Of a stretch of DNA of 64,000 bases, positions 26,248 through 35,184 are shown in pieces; positions within the stretch are counted from its first letter, which is position 1; the number at the start of each line of letters is the position of its first letter. Source of the stretch: an uncultured Bacteroidales bacterium (lineage in GTDB: Bacteria > Bacteroidota > Bacteroidia > Bacteroidales > SZUA-534). The translations under genes and the position numbers were made by a program. The DNA is taken from the NCBI GenBank assembly GCA_902790595.1, contig CADASL010000004.1:372001-436000 (forward strand), given 5' to 3'. The notes below the pieces were generated by a model that did not search any database, had not been told where the DNA came from, and saw nothing but the letters and a program-made list of their open reading frames with translations.

Positions 26248-28548
26248 ATGTGGCTCAAGAAATTATCGGTTTTAGTGGTGGCGGCAACTGCCATTGGCAA
26301 TGTAACGCTCTCACAAACATTTGATTACCGACTTACTGACAGCCTTTCGGCAGCGACCGCAAATGCCGAGGGACTTGCCAAACTTGCACTCTTCGACACC
26401 ATCGCCAGCATTCACTCCAACGCCGACTCGGTGCTGAAATACGCCACACTGGAGTTTGAACTGGCGCAGAAACTGAGCCAGCCAACCTATCGCGCCAGCG
26501 CTTTCCGCCACATTGGAACGGCCTACAGCTACAAATGGAACATCGACAGGGCTTACGAGAATATGTCGCAGGCGCTTGAAATGTACAGCTCGCTCGGCGA
26601 CACTCTCAGCGAGGCTCTGTGCTGCGACTGGCTCGGGCGGCTGCTTTGGATGCGCTCGGCCAATGCCAATGCCGTGGGCTTCCTGAACCGAAGCCTTGAA
26701 CTCTACAAGCAGCTCGGGCGCGAAGATTTGATTGCCGGCATTTATCGACTTATGGGTTTGCAATGTCTTGATTATAAGATATATGACCGCGCCTACGAAT
26801 ATTTCGGCCAGGCGCGCGGCATCGACAATCGGATTGGCTGCCGGGCGGGTGAGGCCGAAGACAGATATTGCCTCGGCCAAGGACTTCTCTATCAGTGCAT
26901 TGACGAGGCGGGAAGCCTCAACCAGCTTCTGCGCGCGAAAGAGGACCTTTTGATGGCATACGAGTCTGTCGAAAATTGCAATCTGCACACGCAAATCAAC
27001 ATTCTCAAGGCTATGGCCGATGTCTGCGTTGAGCAGTCGAAAATCGACAGAAAAAATCGTAACACGCTGCTCGACAGTTGTTTAATGTTTATCAATAAAG
27101 GTTTTGAGCTTGTTGAGCGGACCGGCTCCATTGGATATAAGGTCGTGTTTGACTTGCGGATGGCGCGCTACCAGATGGAGCGCAGAGACTTCAAATCGGC
27201 GATACGGATTCTGAACAGGCTTGAGGCTGCCGACAATGCCGATTCGCTGCCGGCTCTGCCAAGCGATGTGTTGTATTCGGTCATTGCCGAATACTACGGA
27301 ACGACTGGCGACTATGAGAAAACAAGCATCTATGCGCGTAAGATTGGCGATTTGAACCGCCGCAAGAATAACGACGGCTATCTGGTGAACTCGACGCAGA
27401 CAAAAATCCAGACCGAGTTCGACGAGGAGATGCGCCAGCGTGATATGTCGGAACGTGAGCGCGAACTGATGTACAAGGCGCGGTCGCAGCAGCTTGTGGC
27501 CATAATTGTTGCATCGGTGCTGATGATTGCTGTGCTGACGCTGCTTGTGATTGTGGTTTACCGCAGTAATGTGCGCCGCCGCCGCTCAAACCAGCTCCTC
27601 AACGACCAAAACCGGCAGTTGGAACGTCAACAAGCTGAAATTCAGGAACAAATAAAACTCCTTAATCAGAAAAACGAGGAAATACAATCGCAACGCGACG
27701 AGATTGAGGGACAGCGCAACTACCTGTCGAGCCAGAACAAGCTGATTCGCAACGCCAACTTGCAGCTGACCGACAGCTTGCTCTATGCCAAGAAGATACA
27801 AGACGCCTCGGTGCCGTCGCAGGATATGATGAACGGCTTTTTCGGCAACTGCCTTGTTTTTTGGAGGCCTCTCAACATTGTTTCGGGCGATTTCTACTGG
27901 GCTGTGCAGGTGGGCAACTACAAATTTCTGGCCGTGGCCGACTGCACAGGACACGGCGTTCCGGGTGCGTTTATGAGTATGCTGGGCATATCGCTGCTCA
28001 ACGATATTGTGATGCACGAGAATGTTGCGAAACTCACCGCCTCACGTGTGCTCGACCAGTTGCGCGCCAAGCTGAAAGAGGCGCTGCGCCAGACAGGCCG
28101 CCCGGGCGAGGCCGCCGATGGCATCGACCTGGCTTTCTGCATCTTCAACACCAAATCAACGCAAATGCAGTACGCCGGCGCTTTCCGGCCGCTGATAATC
28201 ATCCGCAACGGCGAAATTATTGAATACAAGGCCGATAAGATGCCGTGCGGCGTTTACATCAACGAGTCGCCGCGGTTCACCAACAACATTGTCGATTTGC
28301 AGTCGGGCGATGTGCTTTATATGTATTCCGACGGCATTGCCGACCAGTTCAGCGGCGGCCCCGAACTGCGCAAATTCACCATCCGCCGTATGAAGGAGAT
28401 GCTTGTTGAGGTTCACCAGAAACCTTTCGACCAGCAGAAACTCCTGATTGCCAAAACAATCGACGATTGGCGCAAACCGCTATCAAAAACAGGCAAACAA
28501 AGCGCCCAGGTTGATGACATTCTGCTCATCGGACTGAGAATCAAATAA
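26248..28548 (+). CDS. TPR-containing membrane SpoIIE-type serine phosphatase
   Basis: 766 residues. A signal sequence is followed by TPR repeats (about residues 60-380; AFRHIGTAYSYKWNIDRAYE, SLGDTLSEALCCDWLGRLL and others), one membrane helix (about 413-433), a coiled coil rich in Q and N (NQLLNDQNRQLERQQAEIQE), and a C-terminal PP2C-like SpoIIE domain. Metal-binding sites are seen in SGDFYWAV, ADCTGHGVPGAFMSMLG and YSDGIADQF. Such proteins dephosphorylate anti-anti-sigma factors or other targets in response to a periplasmic signal. No anti-sigma partner gene is adjacent. Confidence 0.85.
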   Translation: MWLKKLSVLVVAATAIGNVTLSQTFDYRLTDSLSAATANAEGLAKLALFDTIASIHSNADSVLKYATLEFELAQKLSQPTYRASAFRHIGTAYSYKWNIDRAYENMSQALEMYSSLGDTLSEALCCDWLGRLLWMRSANANAVGFLNRSLELYKQLGREDLIAGIYRLMGLQCLDYKIYDRAYEYFGQARGIDNRIGCRAGEAEDRYCLGQGLLYQCIDEAGSLNQLLRAKEDLLMAYESVENCNLHTQINILKAMADVCVEQSKIDRKNRNTLLDSCLMFINKGFELVERTGSIGYKVVFDLRMARYQMERRDFKSAIRILNRLEAADNADSLPALPSDVLYSVIAEYYGTTGDYEKTSIYARKIGDLNRRKNNDGYLVNSTQTKIQTEFDEEMRQRDMSERERELMYKARSQQLVAIIVASVLMIAVLTLLVIVVYRSNVRRRRSNQLLNDQNRQLERQQAEIQEQIKLLNQKNEEIQSQRDEIEGQRNYLSSQNKLIRNANLQLTDSLLYAKKIQDASVPSQDMMNGFFGNCLVFWRPLNIVSGDFYWAVQVGNYKFLAVADCTGHGVPGAFMSMLGISLLNDIVMHENVAKLTASRVLDQLRAKLKEALRQTGRPGEAADGIDLAFCIFNTKSTQMQYAGAFRPLIIIRNGEIIEYKADKMPCGVYINESPRFTNNIVDLQSGDVLYMYSDGIADQFSGGPELRKFTIRRMKEMLVEVHQKPFDQQKLLIAKTIDDWRKPLSKTGKQSAQVDDILLIGLRIK

Positions 28549-28644
28549 TCATTGTATGCGCTTTTTCTCTTGCGCGTAACAGCATTTTGTCGATATTAGT
28601 GCCGTTTTTTTTGAAATGTAAGTTCAATTGTTAAACTATTGATT

Positions 28645-29790
28645 ATGAAACTTAAAACAATTATCCTTTCGGCTGTTGCGCTTGCAGTATCAGCAAGTTC
28701 GTTTGGCCAAATCAAAGTGAAAACCGATGCCGGCGATATGAGCGTCCGCTTTATGGGCCGCACCAATTTCGACGCCGGCACCTATCTGTTCTCCGACGCT
28801 AAAGTCAACGATGAGCACAACGGCGTGGCGATGAACGACACCCGTCTGGGCGTTCTGGCCAATTTCGACGAGAAGTTCAGCGCAAAAATCGAAATCTGCT
28901 ACGCATCGAAAGCCATCTCGTTCCGCGACTTGTGGATTGGCTACAAGCTGAACGACAACAGCTCGCTCACCGTGGGCAACCACTTCCAGCCTTACGGCGC
29001 CAAACCTCTCGGCTTGTCGTACAAGTTTGTTGAGGACGCCTCGGCCGACTTGGCATTCTGCCCGGCGCGTAAAATCGGTTTGTCGTACGCCTACACTTCC
29101 GACCCGTTCAACTTCACAGCCGGCCTTTTCAGCGACGGCAATGTTGATAACGGCAAAAACATCGACAAAGGCTGGTCGCTCGCCGCAAAGGCCATCTACC
29201 GCCCGATTCTCGACGAATCGACAGTGCTGCACATCGGTCTGGCACCAATGTTTGTGCAATCGCCAAACACTGTTTCGTTCACCGGCTCAATTCCGACAAC
29301 AGTTGTGAGCAACGGCCTTATCGGCACTGGCGCACTCGACCCCAAAAACTACTTGCGTATGGAGGCCGAGGCAATCTTCATCAGCGGGAAACTCTACGTT
29401 GAGGGCCACTATATGGCAGCCAATGTCAACGACATTAAATTCACTTCTGTTGACACCGCCGGCATTAGCACATCGACAACCGAAAGCGCCTATCTCGACG
29501 GCTTTTATGCACAAGCCAGCTATATGATTATCGGCGACAAGCAGAACTATAACAAAAAGACCGGTTTGGCAGCAAACGCATCGCCAAAAAGCCTTGAAGT
29601 TCTGGCTCGCATTAGCCACCTCAACCTCGATGCCGACCACGTGAAAGCTGGCAAGCAGACCGATTTCACCCTTGGCGCCAACTATTTCTTCAGCAAAAAT
29701 CTGAACCTGAAACTCAACTATATCTTCGCCTCGGTTAAAGACGGCGACAACTACAGTTTTGTTCAGACCCGTCTGCAATTCTCGTTCTAA
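28645..29790 (+). CDS. Phosphate-selective-porin-like outer membrane protein (PF07396 type)
   Basis: 381 residues from ATG 28645. A signal peptide is cleaved near SSFGQ. The barrel shows the family's markers: RTNFDAGTYLF, ARLGVLA-like TRLGVLANFDEKFSAKIE, FRDLWIGYKL, VGNHFQPYGAKPLGLSY and a final strand VQTRLQFSF ending in Phe. The protein resembles OprP/OprO porins used for anion or polyphosphate entry, but the selectivity is not readable from sequence. A strong bidirectional terminator follows. Confidence 0.83.
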   Translation: MKLKTIILSAVALAVSASSFGQIKVKTDAGDMSVRFMGRTNFDAGTYLFSDAKVNDEHNGVAMNDTRLGVLANFDEKFSAKIEICYASKAISFRDLWIGYKLNDNSSLTVGNHFQPYGAKPLGLSYKFVEDASADLAFCPARKIGLSYAYTSDPFNFTAGLFSDGNVDNGKNIDKGWSLAAKAIYRPILDESTVLHIGLAPMFVQSPNTVSFTGSIPTTVVSNGLIGTGALDPKNYLRMEAEAIFISGKLYVEGHYMAANVNDIKFTSVDTAGISTSTTESAYLDGFYAQASYMIIGDKQNYNKKTGLAANASPKSLEVLARISHLNLDADHVKAGKQTDFTLGANYFFSKNLNLKLNYIFASVKDGDNYSFVQTRLQFSF

Positions 29791-29811
29791 TTCAGACGCT
29801 TAAAACGCACA

Positions 29812-29843
29812 AAAAAAAAGCGGCCCGCACGAGCCGCTTTTTT
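29812..29843. terminator. Bidirectional terminator between convergent genes
   Basis: AAGCGGC pairs with GCCGCTT, with A-run on one side and T-run on the other, so it serves both the porin gene (+) and the gene ending at 29867 (-). Confidence 0.85.
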
Positions 29844-29866
29844 CGTTTTTAGGAGAAGGATAGTTT

Positions 29867-30403
29867 TCAGAACACATATCCCACGCAGAATTCGGTGGTG
29901 GGGAGTAAGGCGCTGTCGCCATCGGTAGTGCAGCCTACTGACAACCCAGCATTGAACCGCCAATATATGTTGCGACGAGTTGTCCACTGCATACCCCAGA
30001 CGGGTCCTATTGCCAGAATGTTGCTCAATTCATACTCGTCGTCATTGGTGCTAAACTCTTTCATCATAGTGCACGAGAGAGCCACAAAACTGGCAGAGTT
30101 GTTGTTGACTCCGGTCTTGGCGAATTTTTTGTCGAGGTTATAATAAAACCTGTATTGGAAATCGACATACGCATTTGCTACTACCGTAATAAAATCTCTA
30201 TCGTTGTCGTAGTTCAAACTGCAACCTGCGGCTGGACGAACCACAAACGTTGTGGTGCGTTGCAGAGGCAGCTCCGCCTCAAAACCTGGAGCTATTGGTG
30301 TAACTTTGAACTGACGGACTGTGCGGGCAGTTTCACCATCGCTTTGCGCCATACAAAACTGTGCGGTCACCATAACGGCAACGCATAAAAATAACTTCTT
30401 CAT
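29867..30403 (-). CDS. Small outer membrane beta-barrel-like protein
   Basis: 178 residues. Signal peptide MKKLFLCVAVMVTAQFCMAQ, then a short strand-rich domain (TTFVVRPAAGCSLNY, VVANAYVDFQYRFYYN, ILAIGPVWGMQWTTRR, LLPTTEFCVGYVF) that fits an eight-strand barrel. It ends in Phe. It is the last gene of a minus-strand run of barrels and lipoproteins. I do not recognise a named family. Confidence 0.7.
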   Translation of the reverse strand: MKKLFLCVAVMVTAQFCMAQSDGETARTVRQFKVTPIAPGFEAELPLQRTTTFVVRPAAGCSLNYDNDRDFITVVANAYVDFQYRFYYNLDKKFAKTGVNNNSASFVALSCTMMKEFSTNDDEYELSNILAIGPVWGMQWTTRRNIYWRFNAGLSVGCTTDGDSALLPTTEFCVGYVF

Positions 30404-30428
30404 AATTGGATGTTTGATTATTAGTAAA

Positions 30429-31043
30429 TTAACGTATTCTCCATTTCAAGCCTACCGAAAAGCCTATCGGTAAAATAAATGAATTGCCAAAATCGTAGCC
30501 TTTGTTCTCAAGTTCTTCACGATAATCCTCGATTGCCCGTACGGCTCTGTTTGTTGTGAGTCCGGCGCTCAGGCAGAATGTGTTTGTAAAATGAAAGTCG
30601 GCACCAAATCCGATGTTCATTCTGTAAAAAATCTTGCTTTTGCTTTCGTCAATGTGGTCGTCTTCGTCAGAAACAGCCACGCTTCCGCTATATCCGTAGG
30701 CCACTGTCAGATATGGGTCAACTATTGAATTGGTAACATAGCGCCCTTTCAATCCGACCATATAAGACGGCCCTGCAGCAAAGACTCCGCCATTAGCGAA
30801 AATACCAATGTTTTTCTGCGGATAGACGGTGGCCCCGACGCCAATGCCGCAATAGTCGAATCCTAAGCCTACACCTAACGACACGACCTCTCTTCTGTTG
30901 TCGTCAAGGCTCTGGCTTGTGGTCTGAGTTGTTGTGGCTCCTGCGGAGCCGGTTTTGCTGCCCAAGGCAGCGCTGTTAGTTGTTTGCGCCTGCAGTGTCG
31001 CAGTTATCGAAACTGCCGCAAGCAATGATAAGATAGCTTTCAT
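30429..31043 (-). CDS. Outer membrane beta-barrel-like protein with Ser/Thr-rich linker
   Basis: 204 residues. Signal peptide ending LQAQ, a Ser/Thr/Gly-rich linker (residues 20-45) and a barrel-like domain with alternating strands (VVSLGVGLGFDYCGIGVGAT, IGIFANGGVFAAG, GFSVGLKWRIR). A negatively charged loop (SDEDDHIDESKSK) lies in the middle. It follows the same gene order and strand as its neighbours, and probably sits in the outer membrane. Function unknown. Confidence 0.68.
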   Translation of the reverse strand: MKAILSLLAAVSITATLQAQTTNSAALGSKTGSAGATTTQTTSQSLDDNRREVVSLGVGLGFDYCGIGVGATVYPQKNIGIFANGGVFAAGPSYMVGLKGRYVTNSIVDPYLTVAYGYSGSVAVSDEDDHIDESKSKIFYRMNIGFGADFHFTNTFCLSAGLTTNRAVRAIEDYREELENKGYDFGNSFILPIGFSVGLKWRIR

Positions 31044-31141
31044 ACGTGTTTGTATTAGTTAATAAAAATAAAAAAGTGTTTACCAGAAGTGTTTGTTATA
31101 CCAAGGTCCAAACGGTCCTTCAAGCTGTTTTTAACGCTATG

Positions 31142-31591
31142 TTACTGAACAACTTTAAAATAGACGGATTCCGAAAGATAGGTTCCCAATTGGACTTTTA
31201 TTGTCACCAATGAACCCACATTCATTACCGAATCGGCAAAATTAGTGGTGACTTTTGATGTTTCGCGAAGTGAACTATTGCCGTAACTATTGTTGCTTTT
31301 CAGATGGAAATCGTTGCTATTCTTTAAATCTTCCGATTCACCATCATCAATCTTGCGAGTATAAGTTCTTTCCCCATTTTCGTAATACACATCGATATTA
31401 ATATTTGCTGACGAATTGAGTTTTACCTCGATTGTGTCGCCTGTTACATCTTTAAAATTCGAATCACATATTTTTATGCTCGGAATGTCTTCAAATTCCT
31501 CGCAGTGTGTGGCGAGCAGTGGTAGTGTAAGACCTATTACAAACAGTGGGTGAACGGCCTTTCTTAGAAAGTTGTTTTTTCTCATATTCAT
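31142..31591 (-). CDS. Small predicted lipoprotein
   Basis: 149 residues. Two in-frame ATGs (31591 and 31585) are possible. A signal ends at LLATHCEEF with a lipobox-type Cys. The rest has Ig-like strand patterns (IEVKLNSSANINIDVYYENGE) and no named domain. It lies between barrel genes, suggesting an outer membrane accessory role. Confidence 0.65.
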   Translation of the reverse strand: MNMRKNNFLRKAVHPLFVIGLTLPLLATHCEEFEDIPSIKICDSNFKDVTGDTIEVKLNSSANINIDVYYENGERTYTRKIDDGESEDLKNSNDFHLKSNNSYGNSSLRETSKVTTNFADSVMNVGSLVTIKVQLGTYLSESVYFKVVQ

Positions 31592-31609
31592 AAAAGTTTA
31601 AGTTCTCTA

Positions 31610-32233
31610 TCAGAATAGCTTGTTTGTTATACCAAAGTCGAAGCGGCCATCGGACAGCCAAGTTTTTTTGCCGTCTTTCACATAGCGGATGTCGAACGTG
31701 CCGGAAACAATGGCTTCCTCATATTTATTGTCAACGTAAAGATTCTGAACCCGTTTGAAACATAACTCACCACTCTGAACGGTGGTGACTTTCTCTGTCA
31801 TATCGTATCGACTAATCGATACTCTGACTGTAGTGTCGGTCAAATCGATGGTTCTTCCATTGAGAAGATAAAGCCGTTCTTGACTATCGATTACCGAATC
31901 GCAAGGGAAGGTTATGCTGAGCGACATATAATCTTTTTGCGGTATGTATTCGAATCCCGAAACATAGTCTTGGGGAGCCAACCAACCGTTCATCGTTAAT
32001 TTCAGGGTAGAGTCAGTGCTGTTCCATTCCAAGGAGCAAGGTTTTTCGGTGGAGTAAGACACAAAATACAAGTTGCTCATTTTTGCACCGAAAGAGTTGT
32101 AGCCCCATTCGGTGTATTGGGGCAGCCCTATGTCATCGGGGTCACTAAGCCATATCGACCGCTCAAGATTGTTCTTCTCGCAGGCCGAAAATAGAGCGGC
32201 CAGAGCCATATAGGTTATAAGTATCTTTCTCAT
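31610..32233 (-). CDS. Predicted lipoprotein of unknown function
   Basis: 207 residues. The lipobox LFSAC gives a lipid-anchored protein; the mature part is strand-rich (YFVSYSTEKPCSLEWNSTDS, TVRVSISRYDMTEKVTTV). No domain is recognised. It starts 3 bp after the stop of the upstream barrel gene (32236), so the two are co-translated and probably work together. Confidence 0.68.
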   Translation of the reverse strand: MRKILITYMALAALFSACEKNNLERSIWLSDPDDIGLPQYTEWGYNSFGAKMSNLYFVSYSTEKPCSLEWNSTDSTLKLTMNGWLAPQDYVSGFEYIPQKDYMSLSITFPCDSVIDSQERLYLLNGRTIDLTDTTVRVSISRYDMTEKVTTVQSGELCFKRVQNLYVDNKYEEAIVSGTFDIRYVKDGKKTWLSDGRFDFGITNKLF

Positions 32234-32235
32234 AA

Positions 32236-32982
32236 TTAATCTTTTTGTCTGATTTTAGAGAATTGATAAGTCAGTCGAAATCCGCCACCAAGGTTACCAC
32301 AATCTTGCAAGCCCGAAATCGAGCCTCTCGCCACAATGTATGGGAAAGTGATTTCAACGCAGTAAGAATCTTCGTGACCGAACTGAAAGCCGGAGGCAAG
32401 ATAGACAGGAACTATGAATTTGTCGGGTTGCGGAATTTTCTTGGTATTTATGACAGTATAGCTGTGTTGTGATTTCTTTTGTTGATATTCATAGACCATC
32501 AAGGCTGTTCTGCACCTAAAACTGGGGGTGGCGCCAATACGTACGTATGGAGTAGGGCGATGACTGCCTCGTATCGTTAACTTGAATTCGAGCGGAATAC
32601 CGACATAAACACTTTTTTCCTCGATTGATGCAATTCGGTAATAATAAGTGTCATAGCCATCTTCTCTCGATTTGAAATAGAGATAATTACCGACCCACGG
32701 CTTGTAATTACCTTTGGTGCGTGAAATGCACAAGCCTGTTGCAAAACTAAACCAGTTAGTCAGATAGTATTCCGGCGTAAAACTCAAATTATAACTTGAG
32801 CCGATGTTGGTTGTTTTTCCCCGAAATTCGTTTAAAGTGGTAGCTCTTATAATGTCTAAGTCTTTGTGGTTGGTGCCAAAGAAGTTGGCGCCCGCCGATA
32901 TATTCATAGCCCAGTAAGGCTCGTCGGCAAAACTGCCGTATTTACACAATAATAAGACAGTCAACAAAACAAGTTTTTTCAT
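32236..32982 (-). CDS. PorT-like outer membrane beta-barrel protein
   Basis: 248 residues. Signal peptide MKKLVLLTVLLLCKYGSFAD; strands such as WAMNISAGANFFG, FTPEYYLTNWFSFATGLCIS and VGIPLEFKLTIRG fit the outer-membrane beta-barrel family typified by PorT. Length is right for a 10-14 strand barrel. It is the first gene of a minus-strand unit followed by a lipoprotein gene after 2 bp. Confidence 0.7.
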   Translation of the reverse strand: MKKLVLLTVLLLCKYGSFADEPYWAMNISAGANFFGTNHKDLDIIRATTLNEFRGKTTNIGSSYNLSFTPEYYLTNWFSFATGLCISRTKGNYKPWVGNYLYFKSREDGYDTYYYRIASIEEKSVYVGIPLEFKLTIRGSHRPTPYVRIGATPSFRCRTALMVYEYQQKKSQHSYTVINTKKIPQPDKFIVPVYLASGFQFGHEDSYCVEITFPYIVARGSISGLQDCGNLGGGFRLTYQFSKIRQKD

Positions 32983-33061
32983 AACGGTAGTTTTTTATTT
33001 GGCCGTAATATTAACATTTTTTCTGCCGATATTTGTCTTTTTTGTGTCGGTTTAAACAAAT

Positions 33062-33094
33062 AACAAAAGCTAAAATGCGCAAGCACATTTTAGC
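33062..33094 (-). terminator. Terminator after the first barrel pair (minus strand)
   Basis: On the minus strand GCTAAAATGTGC (33094-33083) pairs with GCGCATTTTAGC (33080-33069) with one G-U, loop of two bases, followed by TTTTGTTA. It ends the gene that stops at 33133. Confidence 0.65.
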
Positions 33095-33132
33095 CTTTGT
33101 TTTTAACGGACTTGTCTGACTGTTTCTGCATA

Positions 33133-33927
33133 TTAATTTGCGCTGCCGCCGCCAAACTTGTAGTGAACGCTCAGCTCAACGCGGTAGCTGCGCCAGCTGA
33201 AGTCGCGAATCTCAATTGCATCTTGGTTCTCCTCATCATCGCGTGTTCCGTAGTAAACGGTTCCCTTGTGGCTCATATCCTTTGTCAATCCGCCGTAGAA
33301 GTCGGTTGAGAAGGCGAATTTGTCGTTGAGGTCGAAACGCAGGCCTGTGGTGAAACCAACCGAGTGCAGCTCGCCAACATTTTTGGAAATACCTTTGCGG
33401 TAGTTGTACTCAACGCCGAAGTTGGGGTTGAACTTGCCAATCTGATAGCCGATTTTCACCGGCACCGACACCATTGCGTAGTCAGTTGACGCCTCTTTCT
33501 TGCCAATTATTTTCTCGTAAACCCTTTCTCCATTTTCTGTATGTTCTTCCCAGTTGATGAACATTTCCTGACGGTCGTCGCAGTCATCATCGTCCAAATG
33601 CCACGTGTAGCTGCCCAGTTGCAAAGAGTAAGAACCTTTCACGTACTTGCCTTCCATCTGGGTGCGATAGCTGTCGTTTTCAGCCATATAGTGTCCGCGC
33701 ACGCCAATGCCGATGGTAAGGTGGCTGCTCAGAACTGTTTTCATACCGAAGCCTAGATGAGTGGAGGCAGAGGCACCCGGGTTCCAAACCATATTGTCAT
33801 CGACCACGGCGGGTGTGCAAATGGCTGTCCAAACGCCGCTACCAATGTTCACATCGAACGATGTCTGCGCAACTGTGATGTTTTGCGCTGCAATGAGCAT
33901 AATGCCCAGAAATCCAATCTTTTTCAT
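33133..33927 (-). CDS. Outer membrane beta-barrel protein, paralogue A
   Basis: 264 residues. Signal peptide ending ITVAQ; shared pattern with the next gene: VNIGSGVWTA, LSSHLTIGIGVRGHYM, VSVPVKIGYQIGKFNPNFGVEYNY, GLRFDLNDKFAFSTDFYGGLTKDMSH and the end WRSYRVELSVHYKFG. It is a close tandem paralogue of the gene at 34025-34747 (same start, same GYQIGKF..PN.G.EY core). Function unknown; a porin-like barrel is the likely fold. Confidence 0.75.
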   Translation of the reverse strand: MKKIGFLGIMLIAAQNITVAQTSFDVNIGSGVWTAICTPAVVDDNMVWNPGASASTHLGFGMKTVLSSHLTIGIGVRGHYMAENDSYRTQMEGKYVKGSYSLQLGSYTWHLDDDDCDDRQEMFINWEEHTENGERVYEKIIGKKEASTDYAMVSVPVKIGYQIGKFNPNFGVEYNYRKGISKNVGELHSVGFTTGLRFDLNDKFAFSTDFYGGLTKDMSHKGTVYYGTRDDEENQDAIEIRDFSWRSYRVELSVHYKFGGGSAN

Positions 33928-33965
33928 AATATTTGAGTTTTTAAGTTTTAATTCTTTCGACTATA

Positions 33966-34838
33966 TGATGCGGATTTTTGAAAAGGTTGCAGTTTGGTTG
34001 CGTTTTTTTTGAAAAAATGCAAAATTATTCTTCAGTCTTTCCCAATCGGTAGCTTATGCCAACTTCAACCCTTTGCGAGCGCCATTTGACATTTTTCTCA
34101 GCCTGGTATTCGAGTTTTCTTTCCGAACCATTTTCAGTTTCAATGCAGGTTTCTTTCACTTTGTGAATGGTGTGGCTCATTTCACTGGCTAAATTGCTCG
34201 CATAGTTAAGTGTAAGGGCGAGTTTCGGCGACAGGCGGTATTCCAATCCTGCTGTAACGTTCATAGTACTATAGTTGCTCACTTGGTTGGTGTTTATGCT
34301 GTAGCCATATTCAAAGCCCACATTTGGTGTGAATTTACCAATCTGATATCCGATACGAATTGGTAAGGAAATCAGGAAGTGGTGTGAGGCGTTTTCTTCA
34401 TCGCCTAAACCGTTTTCCTCTTTATCATCCCACCAATAATTTGTAAAGTTTCTGTAATCCTCTCCTTTGTTGTCGAGCGATACTTTAAAAGCACCATTGC
34501 TGAGCAGAAAGTGAAGGTCGGCTCCGATGCTTGCCACAAAGTTCGACTCGAAAGTCTTGCTTGCCGATGCTCCAACAAATAATGTTGGTGCAACTCCTGG
34601 TTTGGTGATGGTTTGACCATCGAAACTTTTAGGGTTGGTGTTCACAATCCAAACTCCGGTACCAGCATTAAAGTTGTACGATGTTTGCGCCGATACGAGG
34701 CCGTTCACTGCGATGAGCATTGCGCTCAGAAAACAAATTTTTTTCATATTATAAAAGTTTAAGTTTTTAAAGTTATTACACCCCTATGATGTGGATTTTT
34801 GAAAAGGTTGCAGTTTGGTTGCGTTTTTTTTGAAAAAA
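33966..34838. repeat. Duplicated spacer flanking paralogue B
   Basis: The segment beginning TGATGCGGATTTTTGAAAAGG (33966-34016) recurs almost unchanged at 34787-34838. The two copies bracket paralogue B, showing the unit of the tandem duplication (gene plus spacer). Confidence 0.85.
34025..34747 (-). CDS. Outer membrane beta-barrel protein, paralogue B
   Basis: 240 residues. Signal peptide MKKICFLSAMLIAVNGLVSAQ; NAGTGVWIVNT start, ISLPIRIGYQIGKFTPNVGFEYGY core and RSQRVEVGISYRLGKTEE end, as in paralogue A. It was copied from or to its neighbours by tandem duplication with the spacer. Function unknown. Confidence 0.75.
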   Translation of the reverse strand: MKKICFLSAMLIAVNGLVSAQTSYNFNAGTGVWIVNTNPKSFDGQTITKPGVAPTLFVGASASKTFESNFVASIGADLHFLLSNGAFKVSLDNKGEDYRNFTNYWWDDKEENGLGDEENASHHFLISLPIRIGYQIGKFTPNVGFEYGYSINTNQVSNYSTMNVTAGLEYRLSPKLALTLNYASNLASEMSHTIHKVKETCIETENGSERKLEYQAEKNVKWRSQRVEVGISYRLGKTEE

Positions 34839-34851
34839 ATTTTTTCAAAGA

Positions 34852-34890
34852 CTATTCGGCCAATTTTCCCAAGCGGTAGCTTATGCAGAT
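34852..34890 (-). pseudogene. Remnant of a third barrel paralogue
   Basis: The minus strand reads ISYRLGKLAE then stop, matching the last residues ISYRLGKTEE of paralogue B, followed by the same spacer. Upstream of the eleven codons the frame is broken by a stop and no similarity remains. Confidence 0.65.
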
Positions 34891-34891
34891 T

Positions 34892-34913
34892 CAGCCCTTC
34901 GGGCTGTTTTTTT
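34892..34913 (+). terminator. Hairpin with T-run, plus strand
   Basis: CAGCCC (34892-34897) pairs with GGGCTG (34901-34906), triloop, then seven T. No plus-strand gene precedes it, so its role is uncertain. Confidence 0.4.
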
Positions 34914-34960
34914 CGGTTTGTTGCTATACAATAGTATTCGATTCCTGTCGCGGCCGAAAA

Positions 34961-35078
34961 CAAAAAAGCCGGCTCACTTTTGGTGTCCGGCTTGATTGGC
35001 GGCTGGTAAAACCGCTTTAGCAACTAAAAACTATTTATGAAGAAACTTTTGTATCTGTTCTGTTTTTTTTTGACGATG
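34961..35078 (-). ncRNA. Candidate minus-strand small RNA
   Basis: A terminator (AAGCCGG at 34993-34987 with CCGGCTT at 34972-34966, then six T) closes a gap with no minus-strand gene. A hairpin GCGG/CCGC lies inside. TACTTTTA on the minus strand (35086-35079) could be a -7 box. The T-run is followed by TGTTTTCGG, as after the minus-strand hairpin at 52551. Confidence 0.35.
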
Positions 35079-35081
35079 TAA
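35037..35081 (+). CDS. 14-codon mini-ORF (signal-peptide-like), uncertain
   Basis: ATG 35037 opens MKKLLYLFCFFLTM then stop TAA. It looks like the start of a secretion signal with no mature protein. It may be a leader peptide, a gene start left after a deletion, or chance. Confidence 0.25.
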   Translation: MKKLLYLFCFFLTM

Positions 35082-35184
35082 AAGTACAACGCACCTGAAT
35101 AGCAGATGGTTAACGGTGGGTTAAAAACAGTTAACGAAAGGTTAAAGCTTTTTTGTGGGGCGGATTGAAAAAACAAATAACTAT

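Noticed and set aside
35037..35081. 14-codon signal-peptide-like mini-ORF as a real gene
   Set aside because: Too short to support; kept only as an uncertain feature because of its position opposite a candidate small RNA.
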